Origin: Buchnera aphidicola (Hyadaphis tataricae)
Lineage (GTDB): Bacteria; Pseudomonadota; Gammaproteobacteria; Enterobacterales; Enterobacteriaceae
Direction: 5' to 3'
Assembly (NCBI RefSeq): GCF_005081445.1
Contig: NZ_CP034873.1
Location: forward strand, 558,001 to 622,000
DNA: 64,000 nt
The notes under the pieces were generated by a model that ran no database searches, was not told where the DNA came from, and worked only from the letters and a program-made list of their open reading frames with translations. The number at the start of each line of letters is the position of its first letter. Within the stretch, counting starts at the first letter, position 1. A program made the position numbers and the translations under genes. Of the stretch, positions 1 to 10,552 are shown one piece after another.

Positions 1-980
1 ACAAATGGATCGTTAGCAATTTTAAAGGCTAACGCAGAAAAAGGAGCTGCGTCACTTGAAATTCTAACAGCAGGTGTGTTATTCGAACTTCCTTTAATAT
101 CTTGAATTTCATTTGGAGCAGGTAAATATTCGATTATTGCATCTAATAAAGCTTGAACACCTTTATTTTTAAAAGCTGAACCACATGTAATCAATACAAT
201 TTCGTCATTTAAAGCTCTTTTTCTTAAACCGGATTTAATTTCTCTTTCAGACAACAATTCACCATTCAAATATTTTTCTAATAAAAGTTCATCAGATTCT
301 ACAGCAGATTCAATGAGTTTTTGATGCCATTTTTGAGCTAAAATATCCATATCTTTTGGAATATTATCGTAAATAAAAGTTAATCCTTGATCACTATCTT
401 GCCAATAAATAGCTTTCATTTTAATTAAATCTATCACACCAATAAAATTTTCTTCTGATCCAATAGCTAATTGCAAGGGAACAGGATTGGCGCCTAATCG
501 TATTTTAATTTGATTGACTACTTTTAAAAAATTTGCACCCATACGATCCATTTTATTAACGAAAGCAATCCGAGGCACATTATATTTATTTGCTTGACGC
601 CAAACAGTTTCTGACTGAGGTTGGACTCCTCCAACAGCACAATAAACCATAACAGCACCATCTAATACACGCATAGATCGTTCTACTTCTATAGTAAAAT
701 CTACATGTCCAGGAGTATCGATAATATTGATTCTATGTGGTTTAAACTGTTTTGCCATACCACTCCAAAATGCAGTAGTAGCCGCTGACGTAATGGTGAT
801 ACCTCGTTCTTGCTCTTGTGCCATCCAATCCATGGTGGCAGCGCCATCATGTACTTCACCAATTTTGTGATTAATACCGGTATAAAATAAAATTCTTTCA
901 GTTGTAGTAGTTTTTCCAGCATCTATATGAGCACTAATTCCAATGTTACGATAACGAGCAATAGGTGTTATACGAGACAT
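1..980 (-). CDS. fusA: Elongation factor G, 5' part (runs off the window)
   Basis: EF-G is the cytosolic GTPase that drives ribosomal translocation and, with RRF, ribosome recycling. About 326 codons are visible from the ATG at 980; the rest lies beyond base 1. The GTPase domain is intact: P-loop AHIDAGKT at residues 17-24, the switch region RGITIT near 60-65, DTPGH at 88-92 and NKMD at 142-145. It is the last visible gene of an rpsL-rpsG-fusA cluster on the minus strand, in the order of the E. coli str operon, so co-transcription with rpsL is likely. Family assignment is certain; only the C-terminal domains are unseen. Confidence 0.97.
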   Translation of the reverse strand, partial: MSRITPIARYRNIGISAHIDAGKTTTTERILFYTGINHKIGEVHDGAATMDWMAQEQERGITITSAATTAFWSGMAKQFKPHRINIIDTPGHVDFTIEVERSMRVLDGAVMVYCAVGGVQPQSETVWRQANKYNVPRIAFVNKMDRMGANFLKVVNQIKIRLGANPVPLQLAIGSEENFIGVIDLIKMKAIYWQDSDQGLTFIYDNIPKDMDILAQKWHQKLIESAVESDELLLEKYLNGELLSEREIKSGLRKRALNDEIVLITCGSAFKNKGVQALLDAIIEYLPAPNEIQDIKGSSNNTPAVRISSDAAPFSALAFKIANDPF

Positions 981-1089
981 TATCTTTCTCTTATGTTTAG
1001 TTTTTTTGAACAATTAAAATCTGTAAGGAAAATTAAGATGATTGTCTCAACATCATCTATAAAAATGCAAAATTATTACACGATACTAT

Positions 1090-1560
1090 TTACCAACGAT
1101 AATGAGCAAAAGCTTTATTAGCCTCTGCCATTTTATGGATTTCTTCTTTCTTTTTTACTGCGGCGCCTCTGTTTTCTACTGCATCATATAATTCATTTGA
1201 CAAACGCAAAGACATTGATTTATCTGTTCTTTTACGAGCGGATTCAACAATCCAACGCATAGCTAAAGCGTTTCTTCTAATTGGCCGCACTTCAACTGGA
1301 ACTTGATAAGTAGACCCGCCAACACGACGTGATTTGACTTCCACTATTGGACGAACATGTTCTAAAGCTATTTCAAATACTTCTAATTCTTTTTTATCGG
1401 TACGTTTAGATAAATTTTTTAATGCAGTATAAACAATAACTTCTGCGATGGATTTTTTACCATCCACCATAAGAATATTGATAAATTTAGCTAGTAATTC
1501 GGAAGAAAATTTTGGATCAGGTAAAATTTTTCTAGCACCAATAATACGACGACGTGGCAT
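1090..1560 (-). CDS. rpsG: 30S ribosomal protein S7
   Basis: S7 nucleates assembly of the 30S head by binding the 3' major domain of 16S rRNA and lines the E site. The 156-residue protein starts MPRRRIIG at the ATG at 1560, the family start; the frame is open for 12 more codons upstream, but these have no homology. The conserved segments [14 protein letters not shown] and [13 protein letters not shown] are present. It lies between rpsL and fusA. In E. coli S7 represses its operon by binding the rpsL-rpsG spacer; whether the AT-rich spacer here keeps that structure cannot be judged by eye. Confidence 0.97.
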   Translation of the reverse strand: MPRRRIIGARKILPDPKFSSELLAKFINILMVDGKKSIAEVIVYTALKNLSKRTDKKELEVFEIALEHVRPIVEVKSRRVGGSTYQVPVEVRPIRRNALAMRWIVESARKRTDKSMSLRLSNELYDAVENRGAAVKKKEEIHKMAEANKAFAHYRW

Positions 1561-1621
1561 AAATACTCCATATAATTTAAATAAAAAAATAATCATGTTA
1601 TCTTATAATAATAGAACTATT

Positions 1622-1996
1622 TCATGCTTTAGGTTTTTTAACTCCATATTTAGAGCGTCCTTTTTTGCGTTCTTTAACACCGGCACAGTCTAATGAACCT
1701 CTAACAATATGATATCGAACTCCTGGTAAATCTTTAACCCTACCACCTCTAATCAAAATTACAGAATGTTCTTGTAAATTATGCCCTTCTCCTCCAATAT
1801 ACGCAGTCACTTCAAACCCATTAGTTAACCTTACACGACATACTTTTCTAAGTGCTGAGTTAGGTTTTTTAGGTGTTGTTGTATATACTCTAGTACACAC
1901 TCCTCTTTTTTGAGGGCTCCCATCTAATGCCGGAACATTACTTTTAATTACCTTACGTACACGTGGTTTACGCACTAATTGATTTACTGTGGCCAT
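1622..1996 (-). CDS. rpsL: 30S ribosomal protein S12
   Basis: S12 sits at the decoding centre and controls accuracy. The 124-residue protein matches the family length and starts at the ATG at 1996, preceded by an AGGAG-type ribosome binding site. Lys43 (in [11 protein letters not shown]) and Lys88 (in [13 protein letters not shown]) are the wild-type, streptomycin-sensitive residues. It is the first gene of the str cluster. The 120-base spacer to tusB presumably carries the promoter, though no single -35/-10 pair stands out. Confidence 0.98.
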   Translation of the reverse strand: MATVNQLVRKPRVRKVIKSNVPALDGSPQKRGVCTRVYTTTPKKPNSALRKVCRVRLTNGFEVTAYIGGEGHNLQEHSVILIRGGRVKDLPGVRYHIVRGSLDCAGVKERKKGRSKYGVKKPKA

Positions 1997-2117
1997 TTAA
2001 ACTCCTATGATTGATTGATTTTTATTTAAAATACTTACATTTATATTAATAAATTATTGTTATGAAAACATACATTGGGATTGGATATAATAACATTAAC
2101 CGCATAACTTAGCATAT

Positions 2118-2405
2118 TTACCAAGTCATTTGTTGTTTGTGTTTAATAGTCAATGAAACGAAATGAATATAACTAATTAGAGTAAATTTATTAGAAATGT
2201 ATTGATCAATACCACGAGCATAAACATCTTCTTTAAGAAGATATAATCTTGCTGGAGACATAACGATATTTTTTAAAAAAACACTATTTTTTAATGCAAT
2301 CAACACGCCATCTTGTAAAGCTAAAAAATCATCTGATGGTTTTAACATACTGATAATAAGAGAAGTGTTACTTTCAAAAGGAGATTTCATTAAAGTATGC
2401 AACAT
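2118..2405 (-). CDS. tusB: Sulfurtransferase complex subunit TusB
   Basis: TusB is a structural subunit of the TusBCD heterohexamer. The complex takes persulfide sulfur from TusA and passes it to TusE and MnmA for 2-thiolation of the wobble uridine in tRNA-Lys, -Glu and -Gln. The 95-residue product begins [10 protein letters not shown] and ends KHKQQMTW, very close to the E. coli ends. It follows tusC by 11 bases and precedes rpsL, the E. coli order tusD-tusC-tusB-rpsL. Modification of Lys and Glu tRNAs matters in a genome this rich in AAA and GAA codons. Confidence 0.94.
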   Translation of the reverse strand: MLHTLMKSPFESNTSLIISMLKPSDDFLALQDGVLIALKNSVFLKNIVMSPARLYLLKEDVYARGIDQYISNKFTLISYIHFVSLTIKHKQQMTW

Positions 2406-2416
2406 ATTTAAATACC

Positions 2417-2776
2417 TTAAAAATTAACAATTACATCATAATCATCTAATTTTAAACGTAACACATCCAGATCTAATATATTAACCTGTAATATAAATTG
2501 TCTATAATTATATAAACCTCTTGCTAATAATGATGATTTGCAGCAATAAAATGTTTTAATATTATAAAAAGATAGTACAGAAAACGAAGCAGTATAATTC
2601 CTTGCTAAAATATTTTCTGATTTATAATTTTTTATTAATTGCAATACACCATCACCAATAAAAAATAAACTAATTTCATTGATGATAGATGAAATACTTA
2701 AAACAGCATCTAAACCTTCTCTTCCAAAACTAGTTCCATGCGGAGCATGAGTAAAAATAACAGCAACGCTATTCAT
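2417..2776 (-). CDS. tusC: Sulfurtransferase complex subunit TusC
   Basis: TusC is a non-catalytic DsrF-like subunit of the TusBCD sulfur relay for mnm5s2U34 synthesis. The 119-residue length equals the E. coli protein. The N-terminal motif [23 protein letters not shown] is typical of the family (key residues H10, P12, G14, G18-E20-G21). It lies between tusD and tusB in a tight minus-strand cluster, with about 17 bases to tusD. Nothing unusual is visible. Confidence 0.94.
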   Translation of the reverse strand: MNSVAVIFTHAPHGTSFGREGLDAVLSISSIINEISLFFIGDGVLQLIKNYKSENILARNYTASFSVLSFYNIKTFYCCKSSLLARGLYNYRQFILQVNILDLDVLRLKLDDYDVIVNF

Positions 2777-2793
2777 TAAGATAAATATACCAA

Positions 2794-3180
2794 TTAAAAT
2801 TGTATTAAACGATCACATTTTTTTATAGCACAAGCTAACTCTATCAATCCGCTCAACTCAAAAAAAATAGCCAAGTTTCCATTTTGGGTATCTAAATTTA
2901 ATATTTTTTTTTCTGCGATAACACCTCTTCTCATTGCAGCGCTGTTACAAACGTATAAATTTACATGATGTTTTTTTTTTAATTTTTGCCATGCTTTAAT
3001 TAAATCAAATTCATCGTTCGCTGGTGTAGTCATGCTATTAGCATTCAGCACTCCATCACAATAAAAAAAAATACTTTTTAAATGATGCACCGTGTTAACT
3101 AAAGCCTTGCAAAACAAAAAAGCAGTACTGGCATTTTGCGTACCATAAGGAGCACCGGTAACTAATACTGTATAATTCAT
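2794..3180 (-). CDS. tusD: Sulfurtransferase complex catalytic subunit TusD
   Basis: TusD carries the persulfide-bearing cysteine of the TusBCD complex. The 128-residue protein has Cys78 in the motif [12 protein letters not shown], the position of the E. coli catalytic cysteine. It is first in the tusDCB cluster. A run of ten A residues (sense strand; plus-strand T run at 2971-2980) codes LKKKHH around residues 68-72 and is in frame, so a share of transcripts may slip here if the polymerase behaves as reported for Buchnera poly(A) tracts. Confidence 0.95.
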   Translation of the reverse strand: MNYTVLVTGAPYGTQNASTAFLFCKALVNTVHHLKSIFFYCDGVLNANSMTTPANDEFDLIKAWQKLKKKHHVNLYVCNSAAMRRGVIAEKKILNLDTQNGNLAIFFELSGLIELACAIKKCDRLIQF

Positions 3181-3228
3181 ATTTAAATATTTTTATAATG
3201 CAATCAACATGAATAAAGAAAGGGTAAA

Positions 3229-3990
3229 CTATTCTGAAGAAATAACATCTAATAATTCTATATTAAAAATTAAAGTAGAATTACCCGGAATACCATTAAC
3301 AAATTTATCTCCATATGCTAAATGAGGTGGTATAACTAATGTAATTTTTCCACCTTTTTTGATATGCTTTAAACCTTCTTGCCAACCTAATATAACATCT
3401 TTTAACATTAATGATACGGGCTCGCCTCTTTTATAAGAATTATCAAATTCTACACCATTAATAAAAGAACCTTTATAATGTAAAACAATCTTTGTATCGT
3501 TAGTTATCGTCTCTCCTGATCCTGGATTTTCTACGAGATACAAGAGTCCACTAGCGGTTTTTTTGACATCTTTATTTTTAGAAAATTTTTTCATGTATAG
3601 TGCTCCTTTGATAAAATTTTCTTTAGTATTTTTTTCTAATTCTATTTTTGTTGCATTTTTTAATCTTTCTTCTAATTTTGTAAGAATTGACGCAATTTCT
3701 TGATGAGATAATTTTAAATTTCCAGAAATCACATCTTGAACTCCCTGCAAAAGACTATTTTTGTCTAAATGAATACCTATTTTTTTTTGTTTTTCAAAAG
3801 ATTCATTAATATAATGACCTAACGACACACCTAAAGCATAACCTGATTTATCATCATCGTTTTCAAATTTTTTTGTTTCTTTAGAAAAAGATGTCAGATG
3901 AACACTATTGAAAAATATTGGTTCTGAAAATGATTTTGGAACGAGTAATATCATAAATATTAATATTATTTTTTTAAAATTAAACAACAT
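3229..3990 (-). CDS. fkpA: Periplasmic FKBP-type peptidyl-prolyl isomerase FkpA
   Basis: FkpA is a periplasmic chaperone and prolyl isomerase for envelope proteins. The 253-residue protein (E. coli 270) begins with a signal peptide: basic MLFNFKK, then a hydrophobic IILIFMILLV core. An N-terminal dimerisation domain follows (about 30-130), with DKSGYALGVSLGHYI. The C-terminal FKBP domain (about 145-250) has VLHYKGSFINGVEFDNSY, GWQEGLKHIKKGGK and IPPHLAYG. It lies upstream of tusD as in E. coli, where slyX and yheO flank it; both are missing here. Among the few periplasmic folding factors likely kept. Confidence 0.95.
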   Translation of the reverse strand: MLFNFKKIILIFMILLVPKSFSEPIFFNSVHLTSFSKETKKFENDDDKSGYALGVSLGHYINESFEKQKKIGIHLDKNSLLQGVQDVISGNLKLSHQEIASILTKLEERLKNATKIELEKNTKENFIKGALYMKKFSKNKDVKKTASGLLYLVENPGSGETITNDTKIVLHYKGSFINGVEFDNSYKRGEPVSLMLKDVILGWQEGLKHIKKGGKITLVIPPHLAYGDKFVNGIPGNSTLIFNIELLDVISSE

Positions 3991-4982
3991 CGTTGATTAC
4001 TCCCAAAAACGTATTAAAGTATATTCAAACAATACACATATAAATATTAGATTGATTTAAAAAAAACAGTTACATAACAGGGTCATTTTACATTCCAAAT
4101 ATATCACTAAAAATATTTTTTCATGAGCAATGATTTAATATAGACGATATTATTAGAAAAATTTTTGTAAATTGTTTTAAAAATGTCTCATAAGTTTTGA
4201 TTGATTATATTATTTATGATGTTTTTAAATATTATTAATTATGAAAATATTTTGATATTTTTAGAATTGTAAATAGTAAGTTTATAAATTACAAATTAAT
4301 GCGATGTTTAAATATAATGACAACAAATACAGTATTATTTCATAGAATATTTTTATATTTCAAAAAACATTTGATAAAAATGTCATTTAATCTATTTTAT
4401 CAAAAAACTCTTAAAAGAATTTTTTATAATTTCAGTAAAATATCTTATATTTGTAAAGACGATTTTTTAACTATAAATGATATTATCTGATATACAAGTT
4501 TATTTACATAAAATAAAGCCAATTGAAACAAAAACATTCATCAAATACAATATATGATGAAGAAAATCAACTATTGAGTTAATTTAAGAATTGATTTATT
4601 AATAATAATATTGATAACATTTCATATATTATTTTACGATTTATAAAAATATTATTGTGAAAACAGAAATGATCAAAATTGTGTGTTATTCATGAATATT
4701 TTCTACTATATAAGATATGCATAAACATCAAAATTAATCTTGAAAACTATTACTCGTAAAAAATATTTTTTGATAAAAAATTTATCATGTTAATTTAAAA
4801 ATATTTATTTTTTACAATAAAATATACATTATTTTTCATTAAATTTAAACTGAAATATTTTAATATTTATCAAACTTAATGTGAAAGAAAAAAAACATTA
4901 TATTATGTCGAATAACACATTTATAGTTATACAAAAAACTATACTTGTATGGATTTCAAATTGTCATCATAGGTGACTAAAA
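3991..4982. other. Long AT-rich intergenic region between fkpA and tsgA
   Basis: About 990 bases between divergent fkpA and tsgA hold no supportable gene. A 63-codon frame at 4299-4490 (plus) has no signs of a real gene: no ribosome binding site, composition like the flanking spacer and no recognisable motif. The stretch is close to pure A/T and probably represents an eroded gene or genes plus the two divergent promoters. Confidence 0.6.
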
Positions 4983-6137
4983 ATGAAAAATATCAATCAA
5001 ATAGGTCTTACGTGGATTAGTTTTCTATCATATGCTTTTACAGGTGCGTTAGTTGTTGTGACTGGCATGATTATGAAGAACATTGCACAATATTTTAATT
5101 TGTCTATAGCGGAAATGAGCAATACCTTTACGTATTTAAATGCAGGCATATTAATATCAATTCTATTGAATTCATGGATCTCAGGAATTATATCATTAAA
5201 AAAACAATTAATATCAGGATTTTTTTTAACAATAATAGCTATATTAGGAATTATCTATTGCAAAAGTATACTTTTTTTCTCAATCAACATGTTCATACTT
5301 GGATTAGTCAGCGGTATTACTATGTCAATAGGTACATTTCTTATTACACATTTATACTCAGGATCAAAAAGAGGATCTAGATTATTATTGACCGATTCAT
5401 TTTTTAGTATGTCAGGAATGATATTTCCTATTATTGCAGCCTATCTTCTAGAAAAAAATATTATTTGGTACTGGATCTATATATACATAGGAGGAATTTA
5501 TTTATTAATTTTTATTTTAACAATGAATTTAGATTTTCCAAAAATAAAACACAATATAGAAACTTTACATCGTTCCGAAAAAATCTGGAATATGAATGTT
5601 ATTTTATTATCTATTTCAGCAATGTTATATATTTTAGGACAATTAGGATTTATTTCCTGGGTTCCGCAATATGTATCTGAACATGTAAAAATTCATCTTG
5701 AGAAAACTGGAATTTTAGTAAGTAATTTTTGGATGTCTTATATGATTGGTATGTGGTTTTTTAGTGTTATAATAAAATTTTTCAATTTATATCATATGTT
5801 TATGTTTTTGTCTAGTATTTCTACATTACTAATGTATTATTTTATTCATGGTGACAATTTATTGATGCTTAAATACGTGATTGTTGGGTTAGGTTTTTTT
5901 TCTAGTGCTATTTATACAATCATCATCACATTAACATCGTTACAAACTATAAAACCATCACCAAAATTAATTAATTTAATTTTATTATTTGGCACAATAG
6001 GAACATTATTGACATTTATTATAACCAGTCCAATCGTAGAAAAACAAGGATTATATGCTGCTTTAATCACTTCGAATATTATGTATAGTATAGTATTTTT
6101 AATTTCTGTTTTGATTTTTTTCAATAAAAAAACATAA
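4983..6137 (+). CDS. tsgA: MFS transporter TsgA
   Basis: TsgA is an inner-membrane major facilitator of unknown substrate. The 384-residue product (E. coli 393) has twelve predicted membrane helices. Family blocks are conserved: LTWISFLSYAFTGALVVVTG at residues 8-27, MSNTFTYLNAGILISI near 47-62, VSGITMSIGTFLITHLY near 110-126 and LGQLGFISWVPQYVSEH near 218-234. The start ATG at 4983 follows a GGTGA ribosome binding site. In E. coli it lies near nirB and cysG; those neighbours are gone here. It is one of two MFS carriers in the window (with ynfM). Confidence 0.93.
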   Translation: MKNINQIGLTWISFLSYAFTGALVVVTGMIMKNIAQYFNLSIAEMSNTFTYLNAGILISILLNSWISGIISLKKQLISGFFLTIIAILGIIYCKSILFFSINMFILGLVSGITMSIGTFLITHLYSGSKRGSRLLLTDSFFSMSGMIFPIIAAYLLEKNIIWYWIYIYIGGIYLLIFILTMNLDFPKIKHNIETLHRSEKIWNMNVILLSISAMLYILGQLGFISWVPQYVSEHVKIHLEKTGILVSNFWMSYMIGMWFFSVIIKFFNLYHMFMFLSSISTLLMYYFIHGDNLLMLKYVIVGLGFFSSAIYTIIITLTSLQTIKPSPKLINLILLFGTIGTLLTFIITSPIVEKQGLYAALITSNIMYSIVFLISVLIFFNKKT

Positions 6138-6190
6138 AAAATTAACATATCGATTAAAAATTTTTTTTATTATTTAAATAATAATCCTGA

Positions 6191-6224
6191 AAATAAACTA
6201 GAAAAAATCGTTTCTGGTTTATTT
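6191..6224. terminator. Bidirectional terminator between tsgA and trpS
   Basis: A 14-base-pair inverted repeat (arms 6191-6204 and 6211-6224, one G-T wobble, six-base loop) lies between the convergent ends of tsgA and trpS. The right arm contains the trpS stop codon at 6219-6221. A-rich flanks on both sides give U-rich tails in either direction. Seen directly; terminator function is inferred. Confidence 0.6.
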
Positions 6225-7238
6225 AAAAAGGTGAAAAAAATTTAATTCAGAATAAATTTTTTTTAACGTAGTTTCGGCTTTCAATTGTGCTTTCATAGAA
6301 CCTTCATAAGCTATTTTTTTTAATAAAGTCTCATCACAACGATAATCAGTATAACGTCTTTGTAATTTATGTAAAAATTTTGATACGGCGTCTGAAACAA
6401 TCTTTTTAAATTCTGTATACATAACTCCTTGCAATTCTTTTGATAAAACATGCACATCTTTATTGCTAATAGCGGAAAAAATTTCTAATAAATTCGAAAT
6501 ACCTGGTTTATTTTTTATATCATAATATATTGCAGATGGTCTATCAGAATCAGTAACAGACTTGTTAATTTTTGAAACAACAGAGGAAATATCATCTAAT
6601 AAAAAAATGACATTATTTTTATTAATATCAGATTTAGACATCTTTTTTTTTGGTTCTAACAAAGCCATAATTTTAGATCCATACTGATTAATTATTGGTG
6701 TGGGTAAAGCAAATACATCACCATATATAGAATTAAAACGATCAGCTATCGTTCTTGTTAATTCGATGTGCTGTTTTTGATCATATCCTACAGGAACAAC
6801 ATTTGTTTGATACAATAAAATATCCGATGCCATTAAAATAGGATAATTAAATAAACCCAAATTAGTTTTTGGTATATACTTTTCCCCTTGTGTCCCTTTC
6901 ACTTTAAATTGAGTCATACGTAATAATTCAGAAAACCGAGCAAAACAATTTAAAATCCAGCTTAACTGACTATGTTGATGTACATGTGATTGAATAAAAA
7001 CAATACTTTTTTCAGGATCAACACCACAAGCTAAATAGAATGATAAAGCATCCAAAGTTCTAGTTTTTAAAAATGAATAGTTTTGTATTGTAGTAAGTGC
7101 ATGTAAGTCCGCCACACAATATAAACATTCGTAATTAGACTGCATTTTAGACCAATGACGCATAGTTCCTATGTAATTTCCAATGGTCAAGTTACCAGAA
7201 GGTTGTATAGCACTGAAGACAATAGGTTTAGAAGACAT
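6219..7238 (-). CDS. trpS: Tryptophanyl-tRNA synthetase
   Basis: Charges tRNA-Trp with tryptophan in the cytosol. It is a class I synthetase of 339 residues (E. coli 334) with the HIGH-type motif in PSGNLTIGNY near residues 12-21 and KMSKSD near 200. The start is the ATG at 7238 (MSSKPIVFSAIQPSG), aligned with the E. coli N-terminus; an upstream in-frame extension overlapping rpe is not homologous. It lies 23 bases downstream of rpe. In E. coli the order is rpe-gph-trpS; gph has been lost. Confidence 0.97.
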   Translation of the reverse strand: MSSKPIVFSAIQPSGNLTIGNYIGTMRHWSKMQSNYECLYCVADLHALTTIQNYSFLKTRTLDALSFYLACGVDPEKSIVFIQSHVHQHSQLSWILNCFARFSELLRMTQFKVKGTQGEKYIPKTNLGLFNYPILMASDILLYQTNVVPVGYDQKQHIELTRTIADRFNSIYGDVFALPTPIINQYGSKIMALLEPKKKMSKSDINKNNVIFLLDDISSVVSKINKSVTDSDRPSAIYYDIKNKPGISNLLEIFSAISNKDVHVLSKELQGVMYTEFKKIVSDAVSKFLHKLQRRYTDYRCDETLLKKIAYEGSMKAQLKAETTLKKIYSELNFFHLFK

Positions 7239-7261
7239 AATTATATACTCTATGTAAAAAA

Positions 7262-7948
7262 TTAATGAATGGATGTTGAGCAAGTATGTTGCAATGTTTT
7301 ACGAATTTTTTTAATAATGAGATTATAATTAGAATATTGAAATATTCCTGTTCCCATGACAAAAACATTTGCTCCACAATGTGCTATTTCAGATATATTT
7401 TCTAATTTTACACCTCCATCAACTTCTAAAAAAATATCTAAACCACTATCATCAATAATTTTTCGCACATCTCGTATCTTATTAAATGTAGAAGGTAAAA
7501 AAGATTGATTACCAAATCCTGGATTGACCGACATCAGTAAAATCACATCTAATTTTTCTAACACATAATCAAGAAAATGTAAAGGTGTAGCAGGATTAAA
7601 AGCTAATCCAGCTTTGCATCCATGATCTTTAATTAAATGCAATGTGCGTTCAATATGCTGTGTAGCTTCTGGATGAAAAGTAATAAAAGAAGCTCCAGCT
7701 TTAGCAAACTGTGGGATTAAATTATCTACGGGTGTGACCATTAAATGAACATCTATAGGCACTTCAATTTTATAATTTCTTAAAGATTCTAAAATCATAG
7801 GGCCCATAGTTAAATTAGGAACATAATGATTATCCATTACATCAAAATGTATTAAATCACTTCCTGCATCTATCACTTTTTTTGCATCTTTTCCTAAACA
7901 AGCAAAATCAGCAGACAAAATTGATGGCGCTATAAAAAATTTTTTCAT
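7262..7948 (-). CDS. rpe: Ribulose-phosphate 3-epimerase
   Basis: Interconverts ribulose-5-phosphate and xylulose-5-phosphate in the pentose phosphate pathway, feeding ribose-5-P and erythrose-4-P to nucleotide and shikimate synthesis. The 228-residue TIM-barrel protein has PSILSADF near residue 8, [17 protein letters not shown] near 34-50, DVHLMV near 66, [10 protein letters not shown] near 140 and LEVDGGV near 174. Metal ligands His and Asp sit in these motifs. It is upstream of trpS as in E. coli; the damX-dam-rpe linkage has been cut to a spacer. Confidence 0.97.
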   Translation of the reverse strand: MKKFFIAPSILSADFACLGKDAKKVIDAGSDLIHFDVMDNHYVPNLTMGPMILESLRNYKIEVPIDVHLMVTPVDNLIPQFAKAGASFITFHPEATQHIERTLHLIKDHGCKAGLAFNPATPLHFLDYVLEKLDVILLMSVNPGFGNQSFLPSTFNKIRDVRKIIDDSGLDIFLEVDGGVKLENISEIAHCGANVFVMGTGIFQYSNYNLIIKKIRKTLQHTCSTSIH

Positions 7949-8502
7949 ATTAATTGTCCTAAATTTTATTATATATAATAAGATGATTATATATTTTTAA
8001 TGTATATTAATTACTAGAAGTTATTAAAATAATTCATAAAATATTTATTAACATGTGAATTTTTAATAAGAAGGAATACAAAATAAAAGATACATAATTA
8101 AGAAAACAAATCTTTATGAAATGAAAAAAACAAAATACTAATTATTTAAATGACACAATACCATGCATGATAATTAGTTTAGAAAATTTTTAAACATTAA
8201 AAAATACAATGTCGTTTGTTCTATGACTGAACATGTAATATCTATTTAAAAAAATGCCATTACATTTTTTTAAAGAAAATTATATTTACTTCTATAAAAC
8301 ATATTCTAGAATATAAAATACATATTTTTTATTATCAATATTTTTGATCTCATCCAAAAAATCTAACTTGTATTGTTTTGTTAGATTAATATGAAACATA
8401 TTGTTTTTAAAAAATCACAATAACAATCAAAAAATTTAAAAAAATAGATTTCATATCAATCACAACATATCATTATAGATAAATATATTTTATATATAAA
8501 TA
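7949..8502. other. AT-rich spacer between rpe and aroB (former damX-dam position)
   Basis: About 550 bases separate aroB and rpe, both on the minus strand. In E. coli the same interval holds damX and dam (aroK-aroB-damX-dam-rpe). No reading frame or recognisable dam motif remains. A small hairpin at 8360-8387 is listed separately. The rest is featureless A/T sequence that should include the rpe promoter. Confidence 0.65.
8360..8387 (-). terminator. Possible rho-independent terminator downstream of aroB
   Basis: The arms AATCTAAC (8360-8367) and GTTAGATT (8380-8387) form an 8-base-pair stem with a 12-base loop. Read on the minus strand, the stem is followed by a T run (plus-strand A run at 8356-8360). 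It lies about 115 bases after the aroB stop. The stem is weak, so confidence is modest. Confidence 0.4.
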
Positions 8503-9585
8503 TTATTGCGAATCCTTAATTGCGGTTAAAATAACATTTTTGTCTATATTGCTATAAACTTTCACTTTTCCAATAGATAAAGGCAATACTAATCTGATAT
8601 CTCCAGCAATTACTTTTTTATCTCGCATCATGTAAGGAATGTATGAAGATGCAGACATGTTTTTAGGTCCTGTTATAGGTAAGAAAGATCTTTTTAAAAG
8701 GTTAACAATTCTGATAAAATCTGATTCTTTTAGATATCCAAGTTTTTTTGAAGTTCTTGCGGCCATTACCATACCTACTGATATTGCTTCACCATGTAAC
8801 CAACTTCCATAACCAGCATGAGCTTCAATAGCATGTCCATATGTATGACCCAAATTTAATAACGATCGCAAATTATTTTCTCTTTCATCACTGGATACTA
8901 ATTTTGATTTGAATTCACAGCATTTTTTTATGCAATAGGATACTGAATTATGATCAAGAGATAAAATTTTTTCTATATTGTCTTCTAACCAATAGAAAAA
9001 TTCTTTATCAAAAATAATAGCATATTTAATCACTTCTGCTATTCCTGATACCAATTGATTACGAGGTAATGTTGTCAAAAAATCTATATCAATAATGACT
9101 GAAGAAGGTTGCCAAAAAGAACCTATCATGTTTTTGCCGAGTAAATGATTTACAGATGTTTTTCCGCCAATAGAAGCATCTACTTGAGCTAAAAGCGTGG
9201 TTGGAATTTGAATAAAACTTACACCTCTTTGATAAACAGATGCTACAAAACCAGTTAAATCACCTATAACACCACCTCCTAATGCAATTAAAGTTGTATC
9301 TCGAGTGTGTTGTTTTTCTAACAAAGCAGATATAACTAATTCCATTTCATTTAATGTTTTGTGTTGTTCTCCGTCAGAAATGATAATTTGATCTATTTTT
9401 ATTCCTGCTTTTCTCAAATAAAAAAGTATTTTATCCTTGAAAAGATTTGCTAATGTTTTATTAGTAACCAACATTGCTTGATTGCCAGATTTTAAAGGAA
9501 AAAAAATATTATCTTTTTGAATAATTCTAGATCCGATATTAATAGGATAAGTGCGTTTTCCTAGAATAACTTTCAACTGTTTCAA
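8503..9585 (-). CDS. aroB: 3-dehydroquinate synthase
   Basis: Second step of the shikimate pathway: DAHP to 3-dehydroquinate, using NAD and a divalent metal. The protein has 360 residues (E. coli 362). The motifs GGGVIGDLTGF, PTTLLAQVDASIGGKTSVNH, GIAEVIKYAII and LNLGHTYGHAIEA are intact, including the metal-binding Glu and His residues. The start is a TTG at 9585, with a TGGAG ribosome binding site and no in-frame ATG or GTG before an upstream stop; the N-terminus aligns residue for residue with E. coli. It follows aroK by 40 bases. The pathway supplies aromatic amino acids to the host. Confidence 0.96.
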   Translation of the reverse strand: MKQLKVILGKRTYPINIGSRIIQKDNIFFPLKSGNQAMLVTNKTLANLFKDKILFYLRKAGIKIDQIIISDGEQHKTLNEMELVISALLEKQHTRDTTLIALGGGVIGDLTGFVASVYQRGVSFIQIPTTLLAQVDASIGGKTSVNHLLGKNMIGSFWQPSSVIIDIDFLTTLPRNQLVSGIAEVIKYAIIFDKEFFYWLEDNIEKILSLDHNSVSYCIKKCCEFKSKLVSSDERENNLRSLLNLGHTYGHAIEAHAGYGSWLHGEAISVGMVMAARTSKKLGYLKESDFIRIVNLLKRSFLPITGPKNMSASSYIPYMMRDKKVIAGDIRLVLPLSIGKVKVYSNIDKNVILTAIKDSQ

Positions 9586-9625
9586 ATTTTTTACACTCCA
9601 TTAATTATTTATTCTAAGTGAAAAA

Positions 9626-10147
9626 CTAAATTTTTTCTAATAAACGGATTATGTTAAAAGCAACAGATTTTGAACTATATTCATCAGTTTTTACTGTAAT
9701 ATCTGCAATTTCTTCATATAATGGATTTCTTTTATTTGCTAATTCTTCTAAAATGATACGATTATCAATAGAAACATTTAGCAAAGGTCTTTTTTTATCT
9801 CTTTTAGTACGTTCTAATTGCTTTTCAATTGTAGTTTCTAAATAAACTACAATTCCTCTAGCTGATAAAAAATTACGAGTTTCCTTAAAAGAAACTGAAC
9901 CTCCACCAGTAGCAAGAATGATGCCTTGTTTTTTAGTTAATTCATCAATAATTTTTTTTTCTCTTAAACGAAAACCATGTTCACCCTCTACATCAAAAAC
10001 CCAGCTAATATCTGCACCAGTTCTTTTTTCAAGTTCTTGATCAGAATCAAAAAAGTCTATATTTAATTGTTGAGATAATTGACGACCAATTGTACTTTTT
10101 CCAGCACCCATAGGTCCTATTAAAAAAATATTTCTTTTCTCTGCCAT
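9626..10147 (-). CDS. aroK: Shikimate kinase I
   Basis: Phosphorylates shikimate with ATP in the aromatic pathway. The 173-residue length equals E. coli AroK, and the protein starts [19 protein letters not shown] at the ATG at 10147. The P-loop GPMGAGKS spans residues 11-18, with SDQE near 33 and GGGS near 79-82 for shikimate binding. An upstream in-frame ATG at 10210 would add 21 residues without homology. It is directly upstream of aroB as in E. coli, probably one transcript. Confidence 0.97.
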   Translation of the reverse strand: MAEKRNIFLIGPMGAGKSTIGRQLSQQLNIDFFDSDQELEKRTGADISWVFDVEGEHGFRLREKKIIDELTKKQGIILATGGGSVSFKETRNFLSARGIVVYLETTIEKQLERTKRDKKRPLLNVSIDNRIILEELANKRNPLYEEIADITVKTDEYSSKSVAFNIIRLLEKI

Positions 10148-10480
10148 GTTTAATACTACTAAATAATGCGTTAATAAAATCTTTTCTCGGTATATTTTCC
10201 GGAAAGACATAAATAAAACTAGATGATATAATACTCTTCAATATATATTCTTTTATATCAATGAAAATTATTTAAAAATAAAAAACTGAATCAAAAAATA
10301 CGGAAAAGATCATTTTTACTTGCATTCTTTATAGAAAAAAATATTTTATTTGTCATGGTTGAAAAAATTAAAACGTAATAAATATATTCTATCAGAACGA
10401 ATATATTTTTTAAAAGAGATTTATTATCTATAAAAAATAAAAAATATGATTTATAATGACATATACCATATTTTAAAGAC
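10148..10480. other. AT-rich spacer between aroK and tRNA-Ser
   Basis: This spacer of a little over 300 bases separates the minus-strand aroK start from the plus-strand tRNA-Ser unit. It must hold the aroK promoter. No reading frame with a ribosome binding site and no clear inverted repeat is visible. Confidence 0.5.
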
Positions 10481-10510
10481 TTGACGTGATTATGCTAATT
10501 CAATTAAAAT
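10481..10510 (+). promoter_or_regulatory. Sigma-70-like promoter of the tRNA-Ser gene
   Basis: TTGACG (10481-10486) and TAAAAT (10505-10510) are separated by 18 bases. The tRNA begins about 43 bases downstream, a plausible leader for 5' processing. Hexamer agreement is 5/6 for each element, but in such AT-rich sequence the -10 is weak evidence by itself. Confidence 0.5.
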
Positions 10511-10552
10511 ATTCATTACTGTATTATAGTTTAGTTTTTCTTTTCTCAAAAA

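Noticed and set aside
4299-4490. 63-codon ORF in the fkpA-tsgA gap
   Set aside because: No ribosome binding site, spacer-like composition, no recognisable motif; a frame of this length is expected by chance only occasionally, but nothing supports coding.
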